Origin: Nocardioides abyssi
GTDB lineage: Bacteria > Actinomycetota > Actinomycetes > Propionibacteriales > Nocardioidaceae
Length of the DNA stretch: 64,000 nucleotides
Direction: 5' to 3'
Assembly: GCF_030412915.1 (NCBI RefSeq)
Contig: NZ_JAUHJR010000003.1
Location: 62,001-126,000 of the forward strand
The notes under the pieces are model-generated. The model saw only the letters and a program-made list of their open reading frames with translations, ran no database searches and was not told the origin of the DNA. The position numbers and the translations under genes were made by a program. Shown here in pieces: positions 1 through 8,526 of this stretch. Each line of letters starts with the position of its first letter. Position 1 is the stretch's first letter.

Positions 1-1910
1 TGCTCCTCCAGCGAGGTGGGCACCGGGCCGAGCACCTCCCCCACGTCGGGCAGGGTCAGCAGCGTCAGCGCATCGTCCACCGCGCCCGGCTCGCCGGTGA
101 TCGTCGCCAGCCGACTGGCCGGCGGCAGGTGCGCCTCCTGCCGCTCCGCGGTCTCGCGGGCCGCGAAGCCCCCCGGGTCCCAGCGCACGAGCGCCTGCAC
201 GGCCGGGTGGGCCGGGTCGCCGACGACGAGCGCCCGTCCGCCGGGGCGGACCAGCCCGACCGCGTCGCACCAGCGCCGCAGCGCCTCCTCCTCGGTGCGC
301 AGGTCGGTGCGCCCGAGCAGCAGCCACGCGTCGAGCAGCACGACGGCGGCGTACCCGCCCTCGGCCACCGGCTCGGCCCCCGGAGTCGCCACCACCACCC
401 CCGGGCGGGCGTCGACGGTCGCCAGCACCCGGTCGCGCGAGCTGGTCAGCACGCGCACGCTCGGCAGCGCCCGGCCGAGCTCCTCGGCGGTGCGGGCGTC
501 GCCGATGACCGGCGCCCGCAGCCCGCGGTGGCCGCACTCGCCGCAGCTCCAGCCGGGGACCTCCGTGCCGCACCAGCGGCAGGCCGGAGGCGTGGTCGGG
601 CCGGTCAGCGCGAGCGGTCCGCGGCAGACGTCGCACCGGGCAGGGGTGCGGCAGCGCTCGCAGGCCAGCGCGGCGACGTACCCCAGGCGCGGGTTCTGCA
701 CCAGCACCGGCCCGTCGGCGACGGCCGCACGGATCGCCTCGAGCGCCTGGTGCGGCAGCCGGGCGGCACGGGCCAGCGGGTCGCGGCGCAGGTCGTGGTC
801 GCTCGCGCCGGCGACGACCGTGCGCACGCGCTCGCGCACGACCGGTCGCGGGGCCGCGAGCTCGTGGGCCCAACCGGTCCGCAGGAGGTACTCCGCCTCC
901 ACGCTGCGGGCGAACCCGCCCACCAGCGCCGCCGCCCCCTCGCGCTCGGCGCGGAGCAGCAGGGTCTCGCGGGTGTGGGGGTACGGCGCCCGCGGCTCGG
1001 CGTGGAGGTCGTCGCCGTCGTCCCAGACCACGACCAGGCCGAGGTCGTGGACGGGCGCGAACGACGCCGCCCGCGTGCCGACCACGATCCGCCGGGTCCC
1101 GCGGCTGACGGCGAGGAAGTCCCGGTAGCGCCGCGCCGGCCCGGCGTCGGCGGTCAGCGTCACGTGGTGGTCGCCGCCGAGCAGGTCGGTGAGCGCCCGG
1201 TCGACCCGGTCGACGTCCTTGCCGTCGGGCACGCAGATCAGCGTCCCGCGGCCCGAGCGGCGGGTCGCCGCGGCCGCCTCGGCCAGCCGGCGGGGCCAGT
1301 CCTCGCCCGGCGCGACCGACCAGACCGCGCGCGGGGCGCCGCCACCGGCGAGGCGGGAGAGGTACGCCGCCGCGTGCTCGTAGGTGGTCCAGCCCGCGGC
1401 CTCGTCCGGCCAGGCGGGCGGCACCGGCGGCTCCGCCGCGGACGGCTGCTTCTCGGTCGTCGCGTGCCGCGGGGGGACGGCCAGCCGCAGCACGTCGGAG
1501 CGGGTGCCGGCGTACCGCTCGGCGACGGCGGCGACCAGGTCGGCGACGGCCGGGCTGAGCACCCGCTCGTCGCTCACCACCCGGCGCAACGGGGCCAGCC
1601 GGCCGGTGTGATCGGAGGTCGCGACCCGCTCGACCAGGTAGCCGTCGACGTCCTGGCCGGCGAACCGCACCTTGACGCGCACCCCCGGCCGCGCCGCCTC
1701 GGCCATCGACGCGGGCACGGCGTAGTCGAAGGGGCGGTCGAGGTGGGCCAGGCCGACGTCGACCAGCACCCGCGCCACCGGGTCGACCTCGGCCAGCTCG
1801 GCCTCGGCGACCTTGCGGGCGCGCGTCGCCCGGGCCTTGGCCTGCGACTCCTGGACCGTCGCCCGCAGCAGACCGGTCAGCAGCTCGGGCTGCTCCTCCG
1901 GTCCGCTCAC
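1..1910 (-). CDS. priA: Primosomal protein N' (PriA), actinobacterial helicase-dead type, 3' end off window
   Basis: Replication-restart protein that recognises stalled forks and helps reload the replisome. About 636 residues are visible from a GTG at 1910; the C-terminus runs off the left edge. The N-terminal third carries a typical 3'-end-binding region (DRPFDYAVP, PGVRVKVRFAGQ). Residues about 418-458 hold four CxxC pairs (CERC, CDVC, CRWC, CGEC), the family's zinc-binding insert. I see no Walker A (GxxGxGKT), and the position of the DExH box reads WDDGDDLHAEP, so ATPase motifs appear lost. To my knowledge this is usual for actinobacterial PriA, which probably acts as a structural loader. 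It lies downstream of metK but is separated from it by a 0.5-kb repeat array, so it may have its own transcription. Confidence 0.9.
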   Translation of the reverse strand, partial: MSGPEEQPELLTGLLRATVQESQAKARATRARKVAEAELAEVDPVARVLVDVGLAHLDRPFDYAVPASMAEAARPGVRVKVRFAGQDVDGYLVERVATSDHTGRLAPLRRVVSDERVLSPAVADLVAAVAERYAGTRSDVLRLAVPPRHATTEKQPSAAEPPVPPAWPDEAAGWTTYEHAAAYLSRLAGGGAPRAVWSVAPGEDWPRRLAEAAAATRRSGRGTLICVPDGKDVDRVDRALTDLLGGDHHVTLTADAGPARRYRDFLAVSRGTRRIVVGTRAASFAPVHDLGLVVVWDDGDDLHAEPRAPYPHTRETLLLRAEREGAAALVGGFARSVEAEYLLRTGWAHELAAPRPVVRERVRTVVAGASDHDLRRDPLARAARLPHQALEAIRAAVADGPVLVQNPRLGYVAALACERCRTPARCDVCRGPLALTGPTTPPACRWCGTEVPGWSCGECGHRGLRAPVIGDARTAEELGRALPSVRVLTSSRDRVLATVDARPGVVVATPGAEPVAEGGYAAVVLLDAWLLLGRTDLRTEEEALRRWCDAVGLVRPGGRALVVGDPAHPAVQALVRWDPGGFAARETAERQEAHLPPASRLATITGEPGAVDDALTLLTLPDVGEVLGPVPTSLEE

Positions 1911-1962
1911 GAGCCGAAGTCTCCCAGCGACCACCGACGGTGCGCTCGGGAGGCCCGCCGCT

Positions 1963-2446
1963 CCCCGCTGGTCGAGGAGGTTGCGCAGCAACCGTCTCGA
2001 GACCCGGCCACCCTGGTTGCGGCCTTGAGCCCCTCACGGGGTTTCGAGACAGGCGCCAGGGCGCCTTCCTCAACCAGCGGATCCCCCGCTGGTCGAGGAG
2101 GTTGCGCAGCAACCGTCTCGAAACCCAGCGACCGTGGTGGCGGCCCTGCGCCGCTCACGGGGTTTCGAGACAGGCGCCAGGGCGCCTTCCTCAACCAGCG
2201 GATCCCCCGCTGGTTGAGGAGGTTGCGCAGCAACCGTCTCGAAACCCAGCGACCGTGGTGGCGGCCCTGGGTCTCTCACCGGGTCTCGAGACAGGCGCCA
2301 GCGCGCCTTCCTCAACCAGCGGATCCCCCGTTGGTTGAGGAGGTTGCGCAGCAACCGTCTCGAAACCCAGCGACCGTGGTGGCGGCCCTGGGTCTCTCAC
2401 CAGGTCTCGAGACAGGCGCCAGGGCGCCTGCCTCAACCGGCCGGAG
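1963..2446. repeat. Four tandem 121-bp palindromic repeats (cloverleaf-like)
   Basis: Four head-to-tail units begin at 1963, 2084, 2205 and 2326, exactly 121 bp apart, and differ by a few bases each. Every unit has outer arms (CCGCTGGTYGAGGA and TCCTCAACCAGCGG; the fourth unit's right arm is diverged), two side hairpins (GGTTGCGCAGCAACC and GGCGCCAGGGCGCC) and an inner pair (GTCTCGAAACC with GGTTTCGAGAC). One strand could therefore fold into a cloverleaf-like or cruciform shape. The array fills almost the whole 546-bp gap between priA and metK; bases 1911-1962 show nothing else. Related single copies occur at 53026-53174 and 38938-38975. No gene is visible inside. The role is unknown; terminator or REP-like element is possible. 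Confidence 0.92.
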
Positions 2447-2456
2447 GCAACCGGCC

Positions 2457-3659
2457 TCAGAGGCCGGCGGCGGCCTTGAGGGCGTCGGCGCGGTCGGTGC
2501 GCTCCCAGGTGAACTCCGGCAGCTCGCGGCCGAAGTGGCCGTAGGCGGAGGTCTTGGCGTAGATCGGGCGGAGCAGGTCGAGGTCGCGCAGGATCGCGGC
2601 GGGGCGGAGGTCGAAGACCTCGAGGACGGCCTTCTGGATCTCCTCGTCGGAGACCACGCCGGTGCCGAAGGTCTGGACGAAGACGCCGACCGGCTGGGCC
2701 TTGCCGATCGCGTAAGCGACCTGCACCTCGCAGCGGCGGGCGAGGCCGGCGGCGACGACGTTCTTGGCGACCCAGCGCATGGCGTAGGCGGCGGAGCGGT
2801 CGACCTTCGACGGGTCCTTGCCGGAGAAGGCACCGCCGCCGTGGCGGGCCATGCCGCCGTAGGTGTCGACGATGATCTTGCGGCCGGTCAGCCCGGCGTC
2901 GCCCATGGGGCCGCCGACGACGAAGCGCCCGGTCGGGTTGACCAGCAGGCGGTAGTCCTCCGACGGGATGGAGAAGGTCGCGAGGACGGGGTCGATGACG
3001 TTCTGCTTGATCTCGATCTCGAGCTTGGCGAGGTCGGTCTCCTCCGAGTGCTGGGTGGACAGCACGACGGTGTCGACGCGGACGGGGCGGTCCTCGGCGT
3101 CGTACTCGATGGTGACCTGGGTCTTGCCGTCGGGACGGAGGTTATCCATGACGCCGGTCTTGCGGACCTCGGTGAGCCGCTCGGAGAGGCGCTGGGCGAT
3201 GACGATCGGCAGCGGCATCAGCACCTCGGTGTCGTCGCACGCGTAGCCGAACATCAGGCCCTGGTCGCCGGCGCCGCGACGGTCCAGCTCGTCCTCGGAG
3301 GTGCCGACGCGGGACTCGTGGCCGTGGTCCACGCCCTGGGCGATGTCGACCGACTGGCCGCCGATGGCGACCTGGACGCCGCAGGTGGTGCCGTCGAAGC
3401 CCTTCTCCGAGGAGTCGTAGCCGATGTCGAGGATGGCCTCGCGGACCAGCTCGGCGACCGGGGCGTAGGCGTTGGTCCGGACCTCGCCGGCCACGACGAC
3501 CAGGCCGGTGGTCAGGAGCGTCTCCACGGCGACCCGGAGGTTCTCCTTGTCGCCGTCGTTGGCCATCAGGTAGTCGAGCACCGTGTCGCTGATGCGGTCG
3601 GCGATCTTGTCCGGGTGTCCCTCGGTCACGGACTCGGAGGTGAAGAGTCGTCCAGCCAC
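2457..3659 (-). CDS. metK: S-adenosylmethionine synthetase
   Basis: Makes S-adenosylmethionine from methionine and ATP in the cytosol. The 400-residue product has the expected family length. Visible motifs are [13 protein letters not shown] at residues 10-22, the [12 protein letters not shown] nucleotide loop near residue 130, and the glycine-rich [19 protein letters not shown] segment near 275 with the essential lysines. The ATG at 3659 follows a purine-rich AGGAGCTGCACC stretch. It lies 100 nt downstream of coaBC with hairpins between them, so it may have a separate promoter. The 121-bp repeats follow its stop after 10 nt. Identification is very secure. Confidence 0.98.
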   Translation of the reverse strand: MAGRLFTSESVTEGHPDKIADRISDTVLDYLMANDGDKENLRVAVETLLTTGLVVVAGEVRTNAYAPVAELVREAILDIGYDSSEKGFDGTTCGVQVAIGGQSVDIAQGVDHGHESRVGTSEDELDRRGAGDQGLMFGYACDDTEVLMPLPIVIAQRLSERLTEVRKTGVMDNLRPDGKTQVTIEYDAEDRPVRVDTVVLSTQHSEETDLAKLEIEIKQNVIDPVLATFSIPSEDYRLLVNPTGRFVVGGPMGDAGLTGRKIIVDTYGGMARHGGGAFSGKDPSKVDRSAAYAMRWVAKNVVAAGLARRCEVQVAYAIGKAQPVGVFVQTFGTGVVSDEEIQKAVLEVFDLRPAAILRDLDLLRPIYAKTSAYGHFGRELPEFTWERTDRADALKAAAGL

Positions 3660-3700
3660 GGTGCAGCTCCTGTCGATCGGGTGGTGCTCACGGTAGGGGG

Positions 3701-3751
3701 CGTCCCAGGTCGTGGGACGGCCGTCTCACGGTCGGATCCCCCATTCTGGGG
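3701..3751 (-). terminator. Two short hairpins between coaBC and metK
   Basis: A perfect 7-bp stem (CGTCCCA/TGGGACG, 5-nt loop) lies at 3701-3719 and a 5-bp stem (CCCCA/TGGGG, 3-nt loop) at 3739-3751, in the 103-nt gap after the coaBC stop. There is no U-tract, as is common in high-GC actinobacteria. They could terminate the coaBC transcript or structure the metK leader. No SAM riboswitch architecture was recognised here. Confidence 0.35.
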
Positions 3752-3762
3752 AACGACCGGGG

Positions 3763-4956
3763 TCAATCCTGCAGGCGACGCGCGACCTGGTCCCAAATGG
3801 CATGGGCCAGGGCCGACTTGGACCCGCGCGGCACGTCGGTGGCGGTCCCGTCGGCGCCGAGGATGACCGCCTCGTTGTCGGGGCTGCCGAAGACCGCTCC
3901 GCCGCTCACGTCGTTGACGACGAGCAGGTCACAGCCCTTGCGCGCCAGCTTGGCGCGGGCCAGGTCGAGCACCGACCCGGTCTCGTCGCCGGTCTCGGCG
4001 GCGAAGCCGACGACCACCGTCCCGGCCCGGGGGCGGGAGGTGCTGATCTCGTGGAGGATGTCGGGGTTCTGCTGGAGCTCGATCGCCGGAGCCGAGCCGT
4101 CGGACGCCTTCTTGATCTTGGCGTCGCTGACCGCGAGCGGCCGGAAGTCCGCGGGGGCCGCGGCCATGACGACGGCGTCGGCGGAGGCGGCGGCCGGCAC
4201 GACGACGTCGCGCAGCTGGCCGGTCGTCTCCACGCGCACGACCTTCACCCCGGCCGGGTCGGGCAGGGAGGTGTTGGCCGCGACGAGCGTGACCTCGGCG
4301 CCGCGGGCGGCGGCGGCGCGGGCGAGCGCGTAGCCCTGCAGGCCCGAGGAGCGGTTGCCCAGGAAGCGGACGGGGTCGAGGTACTCCCGGGTGCCGCCGG
4401 CGGAGACGACGACGTGCCGCCCGGCGAGGTCCTGGGCGGTGCCGGCACCCCGGGCGAGCACCTGGGTGCACAGCTCGAAGATCTCGCCCGGCTCGGGCAG
4501 CCGGCCCTTGCCGGTGTCCTTGCCGGTCAGCCGGCCCTCCGCGGGCTCGACGACGAGCACGCCGCGCTCGCGCAGCGTCGCGACGTTGGCCTGGGTGGCC
4601 GGGTGCTCCCACATCTCGGTGTGCATGGCCGGGGCCAGCACCACCGGGCACCGGGCGGTGAGCAGGGTGTTGGTCAGCAGGTCGTCGGCCAGGCCGTGGG
4701 CGGCGCGGGCGATCGTGTCGGCGGTGGCCGGCGCGACGACGACGAGGTCGGCGGACTGGCCCAGCCGCACGTGCGGCACCTGGTGGACGTCGGTCCACAC
4801 GTCGGTCGCGACCGGCTTGCCCGACAGCGCCGCCCAGGTGGGGGCGCCGACGAACTCCAGCGCGGACTCGGTGGGCACGACGGTGACGTCGTGGCCGGAC
4901 TCGGTGAACCGGCGCAGCAGCTCGCACGCCTTGTACGCCGCGATCCCGCCGGTCAC
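3763..4956 (-). CDS. coaBC: Bifunctional phosphopantothenoylcysteine decarboxylase/phosphopantothenate-cysteine ligase
   Basis: Two steps of coenzyme A synthesis: ligation of cysteine to 4'-phosphopantothenate (CoaB, C-terminal) and decarboxylation to phosphopantetheine (CoaC, N-terminal, FMN). CoaC motifs are TGGIAAYK, the PATADTIARAAHGLADDLL helix and the PAMHTEMW segment. CoaB has VVSAGGTREYLDPVRFLGN and the MAAAPADFRP loop. The coordinates use the first ordinary start (GTG 4956), but this would remove the first beta strand. The frame stays open upstream and encodes PVVVLGVTGGIAAYK, with no ATG, GTG or TTG available. A CTG at 5022, 4 nt after the rpoZ stop, would give MSTSSDHAAAPPPG... and a complete domain, so the true gene probably starts there. 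Confidence 0.95.
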   Translation of the reverse strand: MTGGIAAYKACELLRRFTESGHDVTVVPTESALEFVGAPTWAALSGKPVATDVWTDVHQVPHVRLGQSADLVVVAPATADTIARAAHGLADDLLTNTLLTARCPVVLAPAMHTEMWEHPATQANVATLRERGVLVVEPAEGRLTGKDTGKGRLPEPGEIFELCTQVLARGAGTAQDLAGRHVVVSAGGTREYLDPVRFLGNRSSGLQGYALARAAAARGAEVTLVAANTSLPDPAGVKVVRVETTGQLRDVVVPAAASADAVVMAAAPADFRPLAVSDAKIKKASDGSAPAIELQQNPDILHEISTSRPRAGTVVVGFAAETGDETGSVLDLARAKLARKGCDLLVVNDVSGGAVFGSPDNEAVILGADGTATDVPRGSKSALAHAIWDQVARRLQD

Positions 4957-5026
4957 CCCGAGGACGACAACGGGCCGCGTCCCCGGAGGGGGCGCGGCCG
5001 CGTGGTCGGAGCTGGTGCTCAGTGGA

Positions 5027-5359
5027 TCACTCGCCGGGGTTGAACGACGCGTCGATGGCGGCGGCCTTGGCGGCGGCCTCCTCGGCTGCGAGCTCGGCGG
5101 GGTCGACGTCCTCGCAGGTCAGCAGGTCCTCGTTGATCTCGCGCAGCGCGATGGACAGCGGCTTCTCCTGGACGTGGGTGTCCACGAGCGGGCCGACGTA
5201 CTCCAGCAGGCCCTCGCCGAGCTGGGAGTAGTAGGCGTTGATCTGCCGGGCGCGCTTGGCGCTGTAGAGGACCAGCTTGTACTTGCTGTCGGTCTTGGTG
5301 AGCAGGTCGTCGATCGAGGGGTTGGTGACACCCTGGGCGTCGATGTTGGGGGCAGACAC
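5027..5359 (-). CDS. rpoZ: RNA polymerase omega subunit
   Basis: Small RNA polymerase subunit that clamps and stabilises beta'. The 110-residue product shows the omega core: [18 protein letters not shown] near the N-terminus, then the [16 protein letters not shown] helix. The acidic/alanine-rich C-terminal tail (EEAAAKAAA) is typical of actinobacterial forms. It lies between gmk and coaBC, the standard order of the gmk-rpoZ-coaBC-metK block. The 66-nt gap to gmk shows no strong terminator, so co-transcription is likely. Confidence 0.96.
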   Translation of the reverse strand: MSAPNIDAQGVTNPSIDDLLTKTDSKYKLVLYSAKRARQINAYYSQLGEGLLEYVGPLVDTHVQEKPLSIALREINEDLLTCEDVDPAELAAEEAAAKAAAIDASFNPGE

Positions 5360-5425
5360 GCGTGAAGCCTCACTGATCGGTGGATGGGTGCCCGACGGCG
5401 CAGCCGGCGCAGAGCGCAGCGCGGA

Positions 5426-5995
5426 TCAGTCGAGCACCATCAAGGCTACCAACTCGTCCGCGGCAGCGTGAACTTCGTGGTTGACGATGGTGCGGTCGAA
5501 CTCCGCCTCGGCCTCGAGCTCGGCGCGGGCGGTGGTCAGCCGGCGCTCACGCTCCTCCTCGGTCTCGGTGCCGCGGCCGACGAGCCGGCGCACCAGCTCC
5601 TCCCACGACGGGGGCTTGAGGAAGACGAAGAGCGCCTCGGGCATGGTCGTCCGCACCTGGCGCGCGCCCTGCAGGTCGATCTCGAGCATGGCGGGCCGGC
5701 CGGAGGCCAGCGCGAGGTCGACGGGCTGGCGGGGCGTGCCGTAGCGCGCGGCCTTGTGGACGACCGCCCACTCGAGCAGGTCGTCCTCCGCGATCATCCG
5801 GTCGAACTCCTCGTCGGAGACGAACCAGTAGTGCACGCCGTTGACCTCGCCGGGACGCGGCGGACGGGTCGTCGCGGAGACCGAGATCCAGACCTCGGGG
5901 TGGTGCTCGCGGATGTGCGCGGCGACCGTGCCCTTGCCGACGGCCGTGGGGCCGGCGAGGACGACGAGACGCGAACGGCGCTCGGGCTCGCTCAC
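5426..5995 (-). CDS. gmk: Guanylate kinase
   Basis: Phosphorylates GMP to GDP with ATP in purine nucleotide metabolism. It has 189 residues from a GTG that overlaps the mihF stop by 4 nt (GTGA). The P-loop reads GPTAVGKGT near residue 15 (the usual form is GPSGVGKGT). The GMP-binding segment [21 protein letters not shown] follows, as do [11 protein letters not shown] and the [16 protein letters not shown] lid region. A longer frame upstream was rejected because it overlaps mihF completely and lacks family features. Confidence 0.96.
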   Translation of the reverse strand: MSEPERRSRLVVLAGPTAVGKGTVAAHIREHHPEVWISVSATTRPPRPGEVNGVHYWFVSDEEFDRMIAEDDLLEWAVVHKAARYGTPRQPVDLALASGRPAMLEIDLQGARQVRTTMPEALFVFLKPPSWEELVRRLVGRGTETEEERERRLTTARAELEAEAEFDRTIVNHEVHAAADELVALMVLD

Positions 5996-6318
5996 GCCTG
6001 ACCGCGGGAGCCGAACTCCTTCTCGAGCGCGGCGACCTGCTTGGTCCCGAGCCCGCGGACACGCCTGCTCTCGGCGATGCCGAGGCGTTCCATCACCTGG
6101 CGCGCCCGCACCTTCCCCAGGCCCGGCATCGACTGGAGCAGGTCGACGACCCGCATCTTGCCGACGACCTCGTTCTCCTGGCCCTCGCGGAGCACGTCGA
6201 CGATCGAGGCGCCGGAGTTCTTCAGCCGGTTCTTGATCTCGGCCCGCTCCCGGCGGGACGCGGCGGCCTTGTCCAGCGCCGCCTGGCGTTGTTCCGGCGT
6301 GAGGGGCGGGAGCGCCAC
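5992..6318 (-). CDS. mihF: Actinobacterial integration host factor (mIHF/sIHF)
   Basis: Nucleoid-associated DNA-binding protein unrelated to the HU-like IHF of proteobacteria; essential in mycobacteria by general knowledge. It has 108 residues: [18 protein letters not shown], a basic helix ([15 protein letters not shown]) and a helix-two-turn-helix [20 protein letters not shown] that contacts DNA. The GTG at 6318 has AAAGGA 8 nt upstream. The position directly upstream of gmk and downstream of the pyr operon matches other actinobacteria. Confidence 0.95.
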   Translation of the reverse strand: MALPPLTPEQRQAALDKAAASRRERAEIKNRLKNSGASIVDVLREGQENEVVGKMRVVDLLQSMPGLGKVRARQVMERLGIAESRRVRGLGTKQVAALEKEFGSRGQA

Positions 6319-6357
6319 GGGGCATGTCCTTTGGATCGGGCTACGGAGGGCAGGGTC

Positions 6358-6387
6358 AATCTAGTCAGAACCCTTTGCCCCCGGCAA
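6358..6387 (-). promoter_or_regulatory. Probable promoter for mihF-gmk-rpoZ-coaBC
   Basis: On the minus strand TTGCCG (6387-6382) and TAGATT (6363-6358) are spaced 18 bp, a reasonable housekeeping-sigma pair, and lie about 40 nt upstream of the mihF GTG. The preceding 110-nt gap separates mihF from the lipoprotein gene. Inferred from motif spacing only. Confidence 0.45.
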
Positions 6388-6428
6388 CGCAGGTCGTCAG
6401 GTCCGCGCCCCGCGGGCGACCCGCGCGG

Positions 6429-6875
6429 TCAGAGCGTCAGCGGGGTGCCGCAGACGTCGCGGGCCTGCTGCTGCACGCCGGCCAGCGCGCGGACGGTCGC
6501 GGGCGCGACCAGCTGGCGGGCGGCGGCGTCGATGCGGGCGTCCTCGGCGTCGGTGACGCCGGCGGGCCGGCGCTCCGCGTCGTACGCCGCGGGGTCGACG
6601 TCGGCGTCCTCGAGCGCGTCGCGCAGCTCGCGCACCCGGCCGACGACGAGGTCCCACTCGTCGCGCAGGTCGCGGGGCGCGGCGTCCTCGAGCGCCTCGA
6701 GGCTGGGCAGCGCCTCGATGAGCGCGGTGGGCGAGCCGGCGGCGACCGCGTCGGAGAGGTCTGGCCGCTCCTCCTCGACCACCTCGCAGTAGGCGTCGAA
6801 GGGGTCCTCGGAGCAGCCGACCGCGAGCGGCAGCAGGAGCAGCCCGCAGGCGAGCAGGCGCCGCACGCCGGTCAC
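6429..6875 (-). CDS. Small putative lipoprotein at end of pyr operon
   Basis: I do not recognise the family. The 148-residue product starts with a short basic end and hydrophobic stretch (VRRLLACGLLLLPLAVGC), a plausible lipobox with the modified Cys near residue 21. The mature part is acidic and helical (EEERPDLSDAVAAG, DADVDPAAYDAER) with further cysteines near each end (AYCEVV and DVCGTP) that could form a disulfide. Its GTG overlaps the pyrF stop by 4 nt (GTGA), so it is translationally coupled to pyrimidine synthesis, yet it is predicted to be surface-anchored. Function unknown. Confidence 0.75.
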   Translation of the reverse strand: MTGVRRLLACGLLLLPLAVGCSEDPFDAYCEVVEEERPDLSDAVAAGSPTALIEALPSLEALEDAAPRDLRDEWDLVVGRVRELRDALEDADVDPAAYDAERRPAGVTDAEDARIDAAARQLVAPATVRALAGVQQQARDVCGTPLTL

Positions 6876-7714
6876 CGGCGCAGCGCCGCGAGCTCGTCGG
6901 TCGCGGCCCGGACCGCGTCGCGCATGGCGGCGGCGTCGGGGCCGCGGCGGAGCACGTCGCGCGAGGAGCTGGCCAGGACGTTCGCGGCGGTGGCCCCGAA
7001 GATGCGGCGCACGTCGGCGGTGGTGCCGCCCTGCGCGCCGTACCCCGGCGCGAGCACCGGACCGTTGAACGCGAGGTCCTCGTCGGTCTCCCCGATCGTG
7101 GCGCCGACGACCGCCCCGAAGGAGCCGAGCGGCTCGGCGCCGGCGTTGAGCCGGCGCAGGTGGTCCAGCACGCGGCCGGCGACGGTGGAGCCGTCGTCGA
7201 GGCGGGCGTGCTGCACCTCGGGCCCCTCCTTGTTGGACGTCAGCGCGAGGACGAACAGCCCGCCGCCGTGGCGGCGCGCGGTCTCGACGAACGGGTCGAG
7301 GGATCCGAAGCCGAGGAACGGGCTGACCGTCACCGCGTCGGAGCCGAGCGGCGAGGCGGGGTCGAGGTAGGCCTCGGCGTAGGCCTGCGAGGTCGAGCCG
7401 ATGTCGCCCCGCTTGGCGTCGATGACCACCAGCGTCCCGGCGGCCCGAGCGGCCGCGACGACCTCCTCCAGCACCGCGACCCCGCGGCTGCCGAACCGCT
7501 CGTAGAACGCCGACTGCGGCTTGACCGCGGCCACGTGCGGCGCGACGGCCTCGACGGCGGTGAGCGCGAAGCGGCGCAGGCCCTCCACGTCGTCGGCCAG
7601 GCCCCACTCGGCCAGCAGGCCGGCGTGCGGGTCGATGCCGACGCAGAGCGGCCCGCGCTCGTCCATGGCCGAGCGCAGCCGCGCCCCGAACGTGGTGGGC
7701 GGGGTGGTGGTCAT
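6872..7714 (-). CDS. pyrF: Orotidine-5'-phosphate decarboxylase (long type)
   Basis: Last step of UMP synthesis: decarboxylates OMP. The 280-residue product is of the longer PyrF subfamily. Visible motifs are LCVGIDPHAGLL near residue 23, the catalytic DAKRGDIGSTSQAYA loop (Asp-Lys-Asp) near residue 95, and the phosphate-gripping PGYGAQGG near residue 225. The ATG at 7714 overlaps the stop of the preceding PyrD-like gene (ATGA). It closes the carA-carB-pyrD-pyrK-pyrD-like-pyrF unit. Confidence 0.96.
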   Translation of the reverse strand: MTTTPPTTFGARLRSAMDERGPLCVGIDPHAGLLAEWGLADDVEGLRRFALTAVEAVAPHVAAVKPQSAFYERFGSRGVAVLEEVVAAARAAGTLVVIDAKRGDIGSTSQAYAEAYLDPASPLGSDAVTVSPFLGFGSLDPFVETARRHGGGLFVLALTSNKEGPEVQHARLDDGSTVAGRVLDHLRRLNAGAEPLGSFGAVVGATIGETDEDLAFNGPVLAPGYGAQGGTTADVRRIFGATAANVLASSSRDVLRRGPDAAAMRDAVRAATDELAALRR

Positions 7715-8526
7715 GACGGTCCTCCCGCGAGGTCGGCCGCGATCCGGGCGGCGGTGGTGGGGTCGTGGAGCAGGGCGGCGCCGACCTGGACCGCGACGGC
7801 CCCGGCGTCGAGGAAGGACCGGGCGTCGGCGGTGGTGGTGATGCCACCGCAGCCGACGACGGGTACGCCGGGCAGCGCGGCCCGCACCTCGGTCACGCAC
7901 CGCAGGGCGAGGGGCAGCACCGCGGGACCGCTGAGCCCGGCGGGCCGGCCGTCGGGCAGGGCGGCGGCCTGCGGGCCGCCGACCACGACCGCGACCGCCC
8001 CGGCGTCGGTGACGACGCGGGCGGACTCGGCGACCCGGAGCACGTCGGACCGGACCTTGGCGAGCACCGGCAGGTCCTGCGCCTCGCGGACCACGGCGGC
8101 GACGACGTTGGCGGCGTGGAACGGCTCGCGCACGTCGAGCAGCCCGTGGGCGCGGGCGTCGGGGACGGCCAGGTCGACCTCGATGCCCCGCACGCCCGGT
8201 GCCTGCGCCAGCCGGCGCGCGACCTCGGCGTGCTCGGCGACCGAGGCGCCGGTGACCGACACGACCACGCGCATGCCCCGGGCCACCAGCCACGGCAGCT
8301 CGGTGGCGAGGAAGATCTCGAGCCCCGGCCCGGGCAGGCCGGTGCTGTGCACCAGCCCGGACGGCGTCTCGGCGAACCGCGGCACCGGCCCGCCGGTACG
8401 CGCGTTGAGCGTGAGCGAGCGGGTGGTGAACGCGCCGATGCCGTCGAGCGCCCCCAGCGCGTCGAGCTCGCGACCGGTGCCGCCACAGCCGGCGGCGACC
8501 ACCACGGGGTTGGCCAGGTCGATCAC
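7711..8526 (-). CDS. Class 1B-like dihydroorotate dehydrogenase homologue lacking the catalytic Cys motif
   Basis: A 271-residue TIM-barrel protein (start [13 protein letters not shown]) resembling the FMN subunit PyrD of NAD-dependent class 1B dihydroorotate dehydrogenases. Class features retained include RTGGPVPRFAET, GLPGPGLEIFL, a Lys in LPVLAKV and a CGGI FMN-phosphate loop. The expected catalytic segment NxSCPN is replaced by VDLAVPD (minus-strand codons near 8190), so the active-site Cys and both flanking Asn are absent. It sits directly after pyrK and overlaps it by 4 nt, an arrangement typical of a PyrK/PyrD pair. Orotate-forming activity is doubtful, and the real substrate is unknown. 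An intact class 2 enzyme is encoded two genes upstream. Confidence 0.8.
   Translation of the reverse strand: MIDLANPVVVAAGCGGTGRELDALGALDGIGAFTTRSLTLNARTGGPVPRFAETPSGLVHSTGLPGPGLEIFLATELPWLVARGMRVVVSVTGASVAEHAEVARRLAQAPGVRGIEVDLAVPDARAHGLLDVREPFHAANVVAAVVREAQDLPVLAKVRSDVLRVAESARVVTDAGAVAVVVGGPQAAALPDGRPAGLSGPAVLPLALRCVTEVRAALPGVPVVGCGGITTTADARSFLDAGAVAVQVGAALLHDPTTAARIAADLAGGPS

Noticed and set aside
1963-2446. CRISPR or tRNA-like gene cluster
   Set aside because: No unique spacers, no CCA end or anticodon arm consensus, and palindromic arms run the full unit.
1907-2833. Several short frames within the 121-bp repeats
   Set aside because: They translate the repeat itself (recurring GFETVAAQPP segments) and share no family; better explained as open frames by chance.
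3660-3762. SAM riboswitch before metK
   Set aside because: Only two short simple hairpins; no SAM-I, SAM-II or SAM-IV core pattern visible.
129-3866. 1245-codon plus-strand frame over priA, the repeats and metK
   Set aside because: Crosses the repeat array and both genes antisense; no motif or ribosome-binding site.
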